A DNA stretch of 64,000 nt, from positions 186,001 to 250,000 of the forward strand of contig NZ_VJZZ01000002.1 in the NCBI RefSeq assembly GCF_009659535.1. The letters are read 5' to 3'. Each line of letters opens with the position of its first letter. Position 1 is the stretch's first letter. Source of the stretch: Aggregicoccus sp. 17bor-14. Its GTDB lineage: Bacteria > Myxococcota > Myxococcia > Myxococcales > Myxococcaceae. Shown here piece by piece: positions 17,403-25,553 of the stretch. The notes under the pieces are model-generated. The model was given only the letters and a program-made list of their open reading frames with translations, searched no databases and was not told where the DNA came from. A program made the translations under genes and the position numbers.

Positions 17403-17983
17403 TCAACCGGTCATCGCGACGGCCCTGGCGAAGAGCTCGGCGGGCGTCTTCCAGTCGAGCGTCTGGCGGGGGCGGGTGTTGAGGGAGTGGGCGGCGGCGT
17501 CGAGCTGGGCGGTCGAGACAAGGCTCAAGTCGGTGCCCTGGGGGAAGTACGGGCGCAGCAGTCCGTTGGTGCTCTCGTTGCTGCCGCGCTGCCAGGGGCT
17601 GTGGGGGTCGCAGAAGTAGACTTGGACGTCCGTGTCGACGGTGAAGCGCACGTGCTCGGCCATCTCCTTGCCCTGTCCCAGGTGAGGCTGCGGCGCAAGG
17701 CTTGCGGCAGTTGCTGAATTTTCTGGGTGAGGGCCTCGCGCACGCCGGGGGCGGTGCGCCCGGAGGGCAGCAGCAGCACGTAGCGACTGGTGCGCTCCAC
17801 GAGGGTGGCGATGGCGCTCTTGCCCCGCTTGCCCACCAGCAAGTCGCCCTCCCAGTGGCCAGGCACCGCCCTGTCCTCGGCCTTGGGCGGCCTCTCTCTG
17901 AACATGACGCGGTCGGGTAGCTGGCCAGGGCAGGGGCACGCTCGATGGCGGTGGGGGCTATCAGCCCCCACCGCACCTATCAA
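17403..17983 (-). pseudogene. IS30-family transposase remnant, frameshifted
   Basis: Two overlapping minus-strand frames together give the catalytic part of an IS30 transposase. The 5' frame reads PGHWEGDLLVGKRGKSAIATLVERTSRYVLLLPSG (first catalytic Asp in GDLL) up to SLTWD. The 3' frame continues QGKEMAEHVRFT, YFCDPHSPWQRGSNESTNGLLRPYFPQGTDLS (second Asp and Glu) to AELFARAVAMTG. The junction GACAGGGC near 17674-17677 lacks one C relative to GACCAGGGC, a one-base deletion. The N-terminal HTH region is missing upstream of about 17950. The DDE residues are present but the gene is broken twice, so it is inactive. It lies inside the repeat-flanked islet. Confidence 0.85.
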
Positions 17984-18046
17984 ACTTGCCGCACGCTCAT
18001 GTGATTTCAGCAGGAACAGGCGCTTCCCATCCCTTGGAGGCGGTCC

Positions 18047-19789
18047 CTAGCAATCGCTTTCCAACGCACCAATGTCGCCCGCTCCGCCGCACACGGTTTT
18101 TCCCGGATATGCGGTTGCACTATTGCGCGCGGGAGAGAGCGGTTGGGTGTAGAAATCGTTGACCTCTGGATTTGTCACAAAGAGCGGGGAGCCAACCTGA
18201 GTCCCGTAGTACTCAAGATTGAAGTCGCCACGCTCGTTTCCACACCAATGCCAATCCTCGAGCCCAACAGCATTGAACTGGCACCGGAATTGCGGAGCGC
18301 CAGAGCTCCGATAATGGAGGTTGTGAAACGTCTCAATGTCGATTGCGTAAAGCCACGCCAGGCCCATCGAGTAGTCAACGTTACTGAAAATATTGTTGAA
18401 CACGTACACTTCCCCCACATGCATGCCCGCTTGGGTGTACTGCTCTGCGAGCGAGATTCCTGCTCCCGTAATGTTGTGGAATGTGTTCCAGCCAATGTCA
18501 GCCTCGTGCGTTTTCCCCAGTACAATTCCACCACTCGACTTGGGACAGCCGGAGCCGAGGCCGTAGAATCTGTTTCTGCGGAAGACGAGGTTTGTTACTT
18601 GGTCGTTGGCGCTGTTTCCGGTTCCGATTCCGCCGCACGAATCGTGGATTTTCACATCCTCCACCAACACCTTGTTTGCTCCAAAGTGCATCACGATCGC
18701 TTGGTTTGAACTCTCGCCCTTAGGTTCGTAAAACCCGTAGAAGTTCCCCCCTGAGACGGATACCTGGTCGCAGTCCTTGATGTCGACGGCGTTCTCAACC
18801 ACTCCTCTGGCAGATGCAGTACCGTAAGCGGTGTTGTTCTTGAAGGTGATGTTGTATGGGCGTGTCGTTCCTCCCCCGCCCGTCGCTGGACCTTGACACT
18901 GAATGGCGTCGCCAGAGTTGTCGAACATCGTGTTTTCTTCGACCGTCACATCTCTGGATTCGCCAATGACACCAACGGCATGCGCATCCGCGCGTTTTCT
19001 GCAGATGTTTTCGTAACTGCAGAAGTATTGTGAGCCGCAATCCGAGTGAGTCGAGCAAGTTCGGACGCTGCCATTCAACGTGCCCACGCAGAGATTGCTG
19101 CTGGATTCGCATGTGCCGCTTGTCCCGCAGCCTTCTGGAACTGGTTCGTCGCACCGCTGCGCTTGGTAGTTGTCGTGGATTTTGTTCCACCGAACGACGA
19201 TATCGTGCGCGCCCTTTTCAATCTGAATTGCCGTCCCATTGGTACTGCGACGCACCTCTGACCCGATGAGCGCGGAGTGGTGCGCGCCTGCAGTTGTGAA
19301 CAAGACGGCTGCTTGCCGCTGGTTGTTCATGTCGATTGTCAGGTCGCGCAAGATCCAATAGCTCTTTGTGACGGTAAACATCGCCTTGATGGGCGACCCG
19401 ACGAGAATTGGCTTGGACTCGCCAATTGCTCCCATGATTGTGATAGGGGCACTCGACGAGCCGTCAACTGCGCCATCGAGAGTAACAACCATATTGTTGT
19501 ATGTGCCCGCGTGGATAAATAGCGTCTGTCCCGGCTGAAGTCGGCTTACGGCATAAGCTATCGTTGCCCATGGGGCCGCAACGGTTCCTCTCGAAGGTTG
19601 GTCGACACCCCCGAGCGCCACATGGCGAATGTTCGAAGGGTCTAGGTTTGTCAGGCCGGTGAATCCGGTCTCGGTTGCGATTTGCGATGCAGTCCGAGCA
19701 TCGCCGGCCACGACAACTCCAGAGGGACTCGCAGCAACTGAGGTCGCGAGGGCTAGTCCCACAAGTACGGCAAAACGTTTTTGGAGCAT
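18047..19789 (-). CDS. Secreted right-handed beta-helix protein with Cys-rich insert
   Basis: 580 residues from ATG 19789; signal peptide MLQKRFAVLVGLALATSVAA. PWATIAYAVSRLQPGQTLFIHAGTYNN (74-99) is the DUF1565/pectate-lyase-like opening. The rest is a long parallel beta-helix with rungs such as YWILRDLTIDMNNQ, HDIVVRWNKIHDN, RDVTVEENTMFDNSGDAIQ, YNITFKNNTAYG and VFRRNRFYG. Between rungs, residues 213-263 hold eight cysteines (CDEP...CRKR), including the STHSDCGSQYFCS motif frequent in exported myxobacterial proteins. The C-terminus SPARNSA, GDIGALESDC resembles typical beta-helix ends (usually DIGAxE). It could be a polysaccharide lyase, epimerase or passive surface protein; no catalytic pair is clear. 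GC and codon use are markedly lower than the surroundings, indicating transfer. Confidence 0.8.
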   Translation of the reverse strand: MLQKRFAVLVGLALATSVAASPSGVVVAGDARTASQIATETGFTGLTNLDPSNIRHVALGGVDQPSRGTVAAPWATIAYAVSRLQPGQTLFIHAGTYNNMVVTLDGAVDGSSSAPITIMGAIGESKPILVGSPIKAMFTVTKSYWILRDLTIDMNNQRQAAVLFTTAGAHHSALIGSEVRRSTNGTAIQIEKGAHDIVVRWNKIHDNYQAQRCDEPVPEGCGTSGTCESSSNLCVGTLNGSVRTCSTHSDCGSQYFCSYENICRKRADAHAVGVIGESRDVTVEENTMFDNSGDAIQCQGPATGGGGTTRPYNITFKNNTAYGTASARGVVENAVDIKDCDQVSVSGGNFYGFYEPKGESSNQAIVMHFGANKVLVEDVKIHDSCGGIGTGNSANDQVTNLVFRRNRFYGLGSGCPKSSGGIVLGKTHEADIGWNTFHNITGAGISLAEQYTQAGMHVGEVYVFNNIFSNVDYSMGLAWLYAIDIETFHNLHYRSSGAPQFRCQFNAVGLEDWHWCGNERGDFNLEYYGTQVGSPLFVTNPEVNDFYTQPLSPARNSATAYPGKTVCGGAGDIGALESDC

Positions 19790-19822
19790 TGCGTTCTCCC
19801 GGCTTCAAATGTCCGGGCGGAC

Positions 19823-19836
19823 GCAAGCATGCTTGC
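19823..19836. promoter_or_regulatory. 14-bp palindrome upstream of the beta-helix gene
   Basis: GCAAGCATGCTTGC is a perfect palindrome, 33 nt upstream of the ATG of the minus-strand gene. It could be an operator. A second smaller complementarity (CTTGCT/AGCGAG) follows. Confidence 0.35.
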
Positions 19837-20315
19837 TTGCTAAGCGAGCAGGGGAATTGCTGATGCAATAGTTGAATGGGAAATGTCAAACATAATCTGT
19901 GTTGGGATTTCGACGGCGGACTCTCCCATTCGTCGAACTGGCACTTTGGTTCAAGTGTCCGCGACCGTCGGAGATGAGCCGGAGGCGGATGCCACATTAG
20001 GTGGTGCCGCGCAGACTGCAGACCTCTCTCGCTGATCGATGATGTCCGGCGCATTTGGTCTGGCGCAACTCCGTTGCCCTCACTCGCGCTAACGTCAGCA
20101 GGCGGCTTCGCGTGTGTGGACAGCGGTGGTGGCATGGAAGCGTGCGGTCCGGCGGCCCATTGCGCGGTGATGGCGTGTACGTTGAACAAGGCGCGCCCGC
20201 TTCGGATGGGGCAACGCCTCCCGAAATTGCCAACAAACTGTTGTCCTTCGATGACGCTTGAGCGACTCACGTCCCAGGAATGAAGGTCATCGCAACGGGC
20301 GCACGCGAACCACAG
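19837..20315. other. Intergenic, no recognisable gene
   Basis: About 480 nt of mixed composition within the islet. Short open frames exist (for example 68 codons at 20055-20261 on plus), but none has a Shine-Dalgarno, signal sequence or known motif. AT-rich stretches at 19860-19910 may hold the promoter of the minus-strand beta-helix gene. GGCGCACG (20298-20305) next to repeat copy 2 matches GGCGCACG (17375-17382) next to copy 1. Confidence 0.5.
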
Positions 20316-20417
20316 CTTCCGCGGCGTGGCGCTCGCGCCGAACCCGTAGTCGAAGTTCACAGCTGAAGTCTCTCGAGGCCCCTGTCCCGCGAAGCAGCGG
20401 GGCAGGGGCTTCTTCTT
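20316..20417. repeat. 101-bp direct repeat, copy 2
   Basis: It repeats the C-terminal codons, stop and terminator of the 15616 lipoprotein gene with a handful of changes (GTCG to ACAG after the stop, CTC duplicated, one C/A shift in the stem). Here it is an orphan: no gene on the plus strand reads into it. Confidence 0.85.
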
Positions 20418-20419
20418 TT
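20378..20419 (+). terminator. Orphan rho-independent terminator in repeat copy 2
   Basis: GCCCCTGTCCCGC (20378-20390), loop GAAGCA, GCGGGGCAGGGGC (20397-20409) with one G-T wobble, followed by TTCTTCTTTT. It ends 20 nt before the DUF2867 start codon. Confidence 0.8.
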
Positions 20420-20427
20420 CGTTCGGC

Positions 20428-20433
20428 TAGGGT
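20428..20433 (+). promoter_or_regulatory. -10 element TAGGGT for the DUF2867 gene
   Basis: TAGGGT ends exactly 6 nt before ATG 20440 and starts 9 nt after the terminator T-tract, so the gene should be transcribed as a leaderless message from here. Confidence 0.5.
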
Positions 20434-20439
20434 GGGGCC

Positions 20440-20847
20440 ATGGAGCCACTGCCCTTCGTCGACGAGCACTCCCGCCGCGTGAACGCCACGCCCGAGCGCC
20501 CGTGGAAGGCCCTCGTGGGCCTCGTGCGCAGCCGGATGTCGGACCCTGCGGCCCGGGCCTTCGTGGCGGCGTGGCGGCTGGAGCCCGCGAGTGGCTTCGG
20601 CATCGCGGAGCAGGTGGAGCCGAGCCAGCTCACGCTGCGCGGCAGGCATCGCTTCTCGCGCTACGAACTCGCCTTCCACCTCGAGCCGGGGCCCGACGGC
20701 GTCATCGTGAGCGCGCGCACCTCCGCGGACTTTCCGGGGCTCGCGGGCCGCACCTACCGCGCGCTCGTCATCGGCACGCGGATGCACAGGTTCTTCGTGC
20801 GCCAGATGCTGGCCAGCGTCGCTCGCGAGGCGGAGCGCGCGGGTTGA
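20440..20847 (+). CDS. DUF2867 family protein
   Basis: 135 residues. HSRRVNATPERPWKALVGL, RLEPASGFGIAEQVEPSQLTLRGRHRFSRYELAFHLEP and the ending RTYRALVIGTRMHRFFVRQMLASV are the DUF2867 landmarks (SRPBCC-like fold; function unknown). It is cytosolic, with no signal peptide. The terminator of the direct repeat and the -10 element sit immediately upstream, leaving no room for a leader. Repeat copy 4 follows the stop. Confidence 0.8.
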   Translation: MEPLPFVDEHSRRVNATPERPWKALVGLVRSRMSDPAARAFVAAWRLEPASGFGIAEQVEPSQLTLRGRHRFSRYELAFHLEPGPDGVIVSARTSADFPGLAGRTYRALVIGTRMHRFFVRQMLASVAREAERAG

Positions 20848-20858
20848 AGCGGCGGACA

Positions 20859-20893
20859 TCCCTCACCCCGTCCCTCTCCCAGAGGGAGAGGGG
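20859..20893. repeat. Palindromic repeat family, copy 4 (inverted)
   Basis: CCCTCACCCCG then TCCCTCTCCCAGAGGGAGAG: the opposite orientation to copies 1-3, between convergent genes. Confidence 0.8.
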
Positions 20894-20930
20894 ACACTGA
20901 CGCGGCTTCGTCCGGCTCTCCCACGTTCCC

Positions 20931-22118
20931 TCAGCGCACGTCTCGCGGCGCCTCGGCGTAACCCGTGAGCTCCGCGTAGCCGCGGCCCTGCACGGGCTTG
21001 CCCTCGCGCGTGCCCTCCACGCGCACCGCGCCCTCCCAGTAGCGCACGCTCACCGGCAGCTCCTGGTCCGCGAGGCGCGGCGTCACCGTGAGCTGCAGCC
21101 CCGCGGAGGGCACGCTCACGCGCCACTTCGCCGGGTAGCGCGAGCCGCCGCGCGGGCTCTCCCACGTGTCCTGCACCTCGAGCTGCAGCGACTCGCGCCC
21201 CAGCCGCGTCACCTCTCCACCCGGAGACACGAGGCTCCCCGCGCTCAGCGGGTCCGCGCGGCCGTCCTTGCTGCGCAGCTGGTAGTACATGAGCTCGCTG
21301 CCGTCCGAGAGCTGCAGCGCGAACCAGTCCCAGCCCACCTGTCCGCCGGACAGCGCGCTGGTGCTCCACTCGCGGTCCATCCAGCTCTCACCCGTCACGG
21401 CGAAGCGCTGCTCGCCCACGCGCACCTCGCCGCGCGAGGGCATGCGAGTGAGCGAGTAGTAGTAGGACGCATTGCCCGCTTCCGGGCCCTTCTGGCTCAG
21501 GCCGCGCTCGCCCTGCAGCACCGGCGCCTTGCCCTCCTCGAGCGTGAGCCGCAGCGCCACGTCGCCCGCGCGCGCGCTCAGCACCACGGGGGAGAAGCCC
21601 GGGCCCGTGCTCCTCGCCTCCCAGTCCTCCACCCAGACGCGGAACGGCGCGCCCTCTGCGCCCGCGAGCCCCTGCGCCTCGCGCGCGAACTTCTCGAAGG
21701 CGTGGAAGCGCTTGCCCGCGACGTCCGTGAGCGTGAAGTGGGCCATGTACACCTGGCGCGCGCCCCACTGGCTCTCGCGCTCGGGCGCACGCGGCGCGAG
21801 CGCGCTGCGGAACATGGTCAGCTGGTAGCCGAAGGCGCGCCCGTCCTGCGTCTCGAGGTTCCCGGTCCAGTACCACCACTCGGTGCGAAAGCCCGCGTGC
21901 GGCCCGTGGTCCTCGGGGAAGTGGAACTCACGGGGGCCGAGCGCGCGCGCGTAGCCCTCGTCGCTCGTGCCGCCGAGCGCCTCGGCGACCTTCAGCGTCG
22001 GAGCCGGCGCGGAAGAGACGCTGTCGCTGCGGGTCACCCACCACGCACCCACGGCGAGCAGCAGCAGCGCGAGCGCCACGCCCACCACGAGTCCGCGTCC
22101 GGGATGGCGGCGCTGCAT
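20931..22118 (-). CDS. AttH/CrtC-type lipocalin-like protein
   Basis: 395 residues from ATG 22118. An N-terminal anchor (RGLVVGVALALLLLAVGAWWV) is followed by a two-domain lipocalin-like fold. FHFPEDHGPHAGFRTEWWYWTGNLE is the signature of AttH/carotenoid 1,2-hydratase-like proteins, with GYQLTMFR, VYMAHFTLTD, GESWMDREWST and GWDWFALQLSDGSELMYYQLR following. The gene overlaps the upstream permease stop by one base (TGATG) and is the last gene of an ABC operon. In the AttEFGH arrangement this type of protein works with the ABC transporter at the outer face of the inner membrane; the ligand is unknown. A carotenoid hydratase role is possible but less likely here given the ABC context. Confidence 0.8.
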   Translation of the reverse strand: MQRRHPGRGLVVGVALALLLLAVGAWWVTRSDSVSSAPAPTLKVAEALGGTSDEGYARALGPREFHFPEDHGPHAGFRTEWWYWTGNLETQDGRAFGYQLTMFRSALAPRAPERESQWGARQVYMAHFTLTDVAGKRFHAFEKFAREAQGLAGAEGAPFRVWVEDWEARSTGPGFSPVVLSARAGDVALRLTLEEGKAPVLQGERGLSQKGPEAGNASYYYSLTRMPSRGEVRVGEQRFAVTGESWMDREWSTSALSGGQVGWDWFALQLSDGSELMYYQLRSKDGRADPLSAGSLVSPGGEVTRLGRESLQLEVQDTWESPRGGSRYPAKWRVSVPSAGLQLTVTPRLADQELPVSVRYWEGAVRVEGTREGKPVQGRGYAELTGYAEAPRDVR

Positions 22119-24673
22119 CACTCCTCCCTCAGGGCGAGCGCGGGGTTGGCGCGAGCCATCTTCCACGCGGGGTACAGCCCGGCGAGGGCGGCTGCCGCGA
22201 GCGCGAGCACCACCGCCTGCACCAGCACGGAGGAGGAGAGCGCGAGCTGCAGCGTCCAGCCGAAGCTGCGCTGGTTGATGGCGTGCACGAGGATGAGCGC
22301 GAGCGCCACGCCCAGGGGCACCGCGAACAATCCCGCGAAGAGCCCGAGCATCCCCGTCTGCAGGGACACCATGCCCCAGAGCTGGCGCGGGGTGAGGCCG
22401 GTGGCGCGCAGCACGGCGAGCTCACGGGCACGCTCGAGCTGCAGGGCCATCAGCGCGCTGAGCACGCCCACGAAGGCCACGCCCACGGCGAGCAGCCGCA
22501 GCACCTGGGTGATGGTGAAGGTGCGGTCGAAGATGTCCAACGACGCGCGGCGCAGCGTGGCGTTGGCGCGCACGTTGAGCGCCTGCGCCCCGCCCGCGCG
22601 CTCGCGCACGCGCTGCACCAGCGTCTCCGGGGACACGCCGGGCTGGGCGATGAGCGCGAGCCCGCTCACCCCGCGGTCGTCGAAGAGCCGGTCGTACACG
22701 TCGCGGCGCATCAGCAGTGCGCCCACGTCCGAGCCGTAGTCGTAGTAGACGCCCACCACGCGCAAGGGGCGCACGCCGCGGTCGGTGGACACCTGCAGCA
22801 CGTCGCCGCGGTGCACGTTGCGGTGGAAGCCGAAGGGCTCGGAGACGAGCACGGCGTCCGGCGCGCGCAGCGCCTGCCACACCTCGGAGGCCTCGCCCTC
22901 CTTGAAGCGGTAGGGGCGCACCTCGGTGCGGCCCAGGTCCACGGCAATCAGCTCCGCGTCCCGGCCGTTCACGCGCGTGCTCACTGCGCGCACGGTGCTG
23001 CTGTCCTTCACGCCGGGCGTCTGCCGCAGCCGCTCGACGAGCCCTGGCGCGAAGGTGGTCTCCCCGCGGCGAAACACGTAGCCGGGAGGGGAGATGTACA
23101 CGTCCGCCTGCAGGCTGGCCTCGAGCCAGGCCACCACGGTGCCGCGGAAGGAGGACACCATCAGCCCCACGCCCACGGTGGTGGCCACGGCCACGGCGAG
23201 CGCGGCGAGCGCGACGGCGGTGCGCGAGAGGCTCGCCGTCACCCCGCGCGCCGCGAGCCGGCCCACGGCGCCAAAGGCAGCTCCAAGCGGCCGCACCAGC
23301 GCGCTCGCGAGGTGCGCGGTCACCCAGGGCACCAGCAGCGCTGCGCCCAGCAGCACGGCGAAGAGGCCCGCGTAGGCGGGCAGCAGCGCGTGCGTGGGGA
23401 GGAGCAGGAGCGCGGTGCCCAGTGCGAGCACGCCCACGCCGCCCAGCGCGAGCAGCGGGGCGCGCCTGCGGGCGCTCTCCTCGACGGTGGAGGCGCGCAT
23501 CGTGACGACGGGCGCCGCGTGGGCGGCCTCCCACGCGGGGAACAGCGCCGCGAGCACGGTGGCGCCGAGGCCCAGCAGCAGGCCCTTCGCGAGCGTGAGG
23601 GGCTCGAGCGTGAGGCCGCGCACGCTCACCACGAAATAGAGGTCGTTGATGGTGCGGGTGACGAGCCCCACGAGGCCGCGGCCCAGCAGGATGCCCGCGA
23701 GCAGGCCGCCCACGGTGCCCACGGCGCCGAGCACCGCCGCTTCCCCCAGCACCAGCGCGAAGAGCTCGCGGCGGGTGACGCCGAGCGCGCGCAGGCGCCC
23801 GAGGAGGCCGCGGCGCTGCACCACGGAGAAGGTCATGGTGTTGTAGATGAGGAACATCCCCACCACGAGCGCGAGCAGGCTGAGGGCGGTGAGGTTCGTG
23901 CGAAAGGCCCGCGTCATCTGCGCCACCGTGCCGGCGCGCGCCCCCGCGGGCACCAGCTCCACGCCCGGGGGCAGGCTCGCGCGCACCGTCCCTTCCGCGC
24001 CCGGGGTGAGGATGAGGTCGATGCGGCTCAGCCTTCCCACGCGCCGCAGCAGCTCCTGCGCGCTGGAGAGGTCCATCATCAGGAGCCCGTCGAGCGCGCT
24101 GCCGCTCCCTGCGTCCGCCGCACCCACCAGGCCCACGATGCGCACGCTGTGCGGCACGCCCTCGGCCGCGACGCTCAAGGTGTCCCCGGCCTTCACCCCG
24201 AGCTCGCGCGCGGTGGACGCCGCGAGCAGCGCGGTGCCGGGCTCGGTGAGCAGTGCGGAGAGGTCGCCGGGCGAGTCGCCGCGCACGTAGGGCCGGAACG
24301 CGCCTTCCGAGAAGGGGTCCACTCCGAGCACGGTGAGCGTGCGCCCGTCCGCCCGGGCCCGCACGTAGCCCTCGACGACCGGCGCCGCCGCGACCGTGTC
24401 CTCCCTCTCCCCCTGGGAGAGGGAAGTGCGTCCGAGCTTGAGCTCCGTGAACACCGACTCCGCGACCCCCGAGCTCCCGCCCACCACCTGGTGCGTCGCC
24501 GCGCCGGTCAGCGTCTCCGTGGACCGCTCGAACGCGCGCGTCGCGCTCGTGTTCGCGAGGTCGATGGACACCACCACGGCCACCCCCAGCGCAATCCCCA
24601 GGAGGGACAGCGCCGTGAGCCACGGATGCGCCCCCAGGTGGCGCAGGGAGCTGCGCACGAGCAGGCCCCTCAT
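22118..24673 (-). CDS. ABC permease, duplicated FtsX/LolE type
   Basis: 851 residues from ATG 24673. An N-terminal helix (PWLTALSLLGIALGVAVVVSIDLANTSATRAFE) and a periplasmic MacB_PCD-like domain are followed by FtsX helices; then a second set (RLAARGVTASLSRTAVALAALAVAVATTVGVGLMV) repeats the pattern, giving eight to ten helices. This is the AttFG-like fusion of two half permeases. It probably extrudes lipids or lipoproteins, powered by the ATPase encoded just upstream (ATGA overlap at 24670-24673). Residues 82-93 (RTSLSQGEREDT) are encoded by a dispersed palindromic repeat; the frame is kept. Confidence 0.85.
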   Translation of the reverse strand: MRGLLVRSSLRHLGAHPWLTALSLLGIALGVAVVVSIDLANTSATRAFERSTETLTGAATHQVVGGSSGVAESVFTELKLGRTSLSQGEREDTVAAAPVVEGYVRARADGRTLTVLGVDPFSEGAFRPYVRGDSPGDLSALLTEPGTALLAASTARELGVKAGDTLSVAAEGVPHSVRIVGLVGAADAGSGSALDGLLMMDLSSAQELLRRVGRLSRIDLILTPGAEGTVRASLPPGVELVPAGARAGTVAQMTRAFRTNLTALSLLALVVGMFLIYNTMTFSVVQRRGLLGRLRALGVTRRELFALVLGEAAVLGAVGTVGGLLAGILLGRGLVGLVTRTINDLYFVVSVRGLTLEPLTLAKGLLLGLGATVLAALFPAWEAAHAAPVVTMRASTVEESARRRAPLLALGGVGVLALGTALLLLPTHALLPAYAGLFAVLLGAALLVPWVTAHLASALVRPLGAAFGAVGRLAARGVTASLSRTAVALAALAVAVATTVGVGLMVSSFRGTVVAWLEASLQADVYISPPGYVFRRGETTFAPGLVERLRQTPGVKDSSTVRAVSTRVNGRDAELIAVDLGRTEVRPYRFKEGEASEVWQALRAPDAVLVSEPFGFHRNVHRGDVLQVSTDRGVRPLRVVGVYYDYGSDVGALLMRRDVYDRLFDDRGVSGLALIAQPGVSPETLVQRVRERAGGAQALNVRANATLRRASLDIFDRTFTITQVLRLLAVGVAFVGVLSALMALQLERARELAVLRATGLTPRQLWGMVSLQTGMLGLFAGLFAVPLGVALALILVHAINQRSFGWTLQLALSSSVLVQAVVLALAAAALAGLYPAWKMARANPALALREE
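24401..24425. repeat. Palindromic repeat family, copy 5 (inside a gene)
   Basis: CTCCCTCTCCCCCTGGGAGA with GGG, inside the permease coding frame. Compared with copy 2 it lacks 13 nt (TCGGGGTGAGGGA-like) between two GAGGG sequences, while the outer context CCGTGTCC and GAAGTGCG is the same. It encodes TSLSQGERED. Confidence 0.75.
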
Positions 24674-25371
24674 GCCGCGCGGCTCCGCTCGTGCAGCTGT
24701 CCCTGCTCGAGGATGAGCACGCGGTCCGCGCGGGCCATCAGTCCCGGGTCGTGCGTCACGACGAGCGCGCAGGCCTTGTGGTGGCGGGTGAGCTCCTCGA
24801 GCAGGTCGAGCACCCTGCGTCCGGTGTCCTCGTCCAGGTTGCCGGTGGGCTCGTCGGCGAGCAGGAGCGGAGGCTCGTGGGCGAGCGCGCGGGCCACGGC
24901 GACGCGCTGCTGCTCTCCACCGGAGAGCCGGTCCGGGAAGCTGTCCTCGCGCCCCGCGAGCCCCACGCGGCCGAGCAGCTCGTGCGAGCGCGCGCGGGCC
25001 CGTGCGCGCTCGTGGCGGTTGAGCTCGAGCGGCAGGCGCACGTTCTCGCCCACGGTGAGGGTGGGCAGCAGGTTGAAGGCCTGGAAGATGAAGCCGATGC
25101 GCTCGCGCCGCAGCAGGGTGCGCTCCTGCTCGCTCAAGGTGGCGAGGTCGCGGCCGAGCACCATCACCTGCCCGCTGCTGGCGAGGTCGATGCCGGACAG
25201 GAGGTTGAGCAGGGTGCTCTTGCCCGAGCCGCTGCGCCCCAGCAGCACCACGAACTCGCCCGGGTAGAGGGTGAGCTGCACGTTGCGCAGCACCTCCCGG
25301 ACGGCCTCGCCCTCCCGGTAGGACTTGGAGACGCTGCGCAGCTCGAGCAGGGGGGCGGAGTGGGCGGGCAT
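24670..25371 (-). CDS. ABC transporter ATP-binding protein, LolD/MacB-like
   Basis: 233 residues from ATG 25371. Walker A is GRSGSGKST (about residues 46-54), then a Q-loop in IGFIFQAFNLLPTLTVGENVRLPL, the signature LSGGEQQRVAVARAL, Walker B LLLADEPTGNLDE and the switch His in VVTHDPGLMARADRV. The length and the IGFIFQ.FNLLPTLTV pattern place it in the LolD/MacB/AttE group, which drives mechanotransmission transport by FtsX-type permeases. It couples to the next gene by a 4-nt overlap and begins the three-gene operon. The start region faces the divergent cstA gene. Confidence 0.92.
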   Translation of the reverse strand: MPAHSAPLLELRSVSKSYREGEAVREVLRNVQLTLYPGEFVVLLGRSGSGKSTLLNLLSGIDLASSGQVMVLGRDLATLSEQERTLLRRERIGFIFQAFNLLPTLTVGENVRLPLELNRHERARARARSHELLGRVGLAGREDSFPDRLSGGEQQRVAVARALAHEPPLLLADEPTGNLDEDTGRRVLDLLEELTRHHKACALVVTHDPGLMARADRVLILEQGQLHERSRAA

Positions 25372-25553
25372 GAGGGCGGTACGGGGTGGATGCGCAGGTG
25401 GACGCGTCGTTGCTGAGGAGCCATTCCGGCGGGGCCCGCACCTGCCTGGCGCGGGAGGGGGCAGGAGGGCGGACCCTGCACCAAAGCGGGGTGCATCTCC
25501 ACCCTCAGGTGTACAGGCGCGGGCGCGAGCGTGCTTGCGCTGCGGGAGGCTGC

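Noticed and set aside
20055-20261. A 68-codon plus-strand frame in the islet
   Set aside because: No SD, no motif, and the codon use resembles neither the islet gene nor the host. It was left out as a gene.
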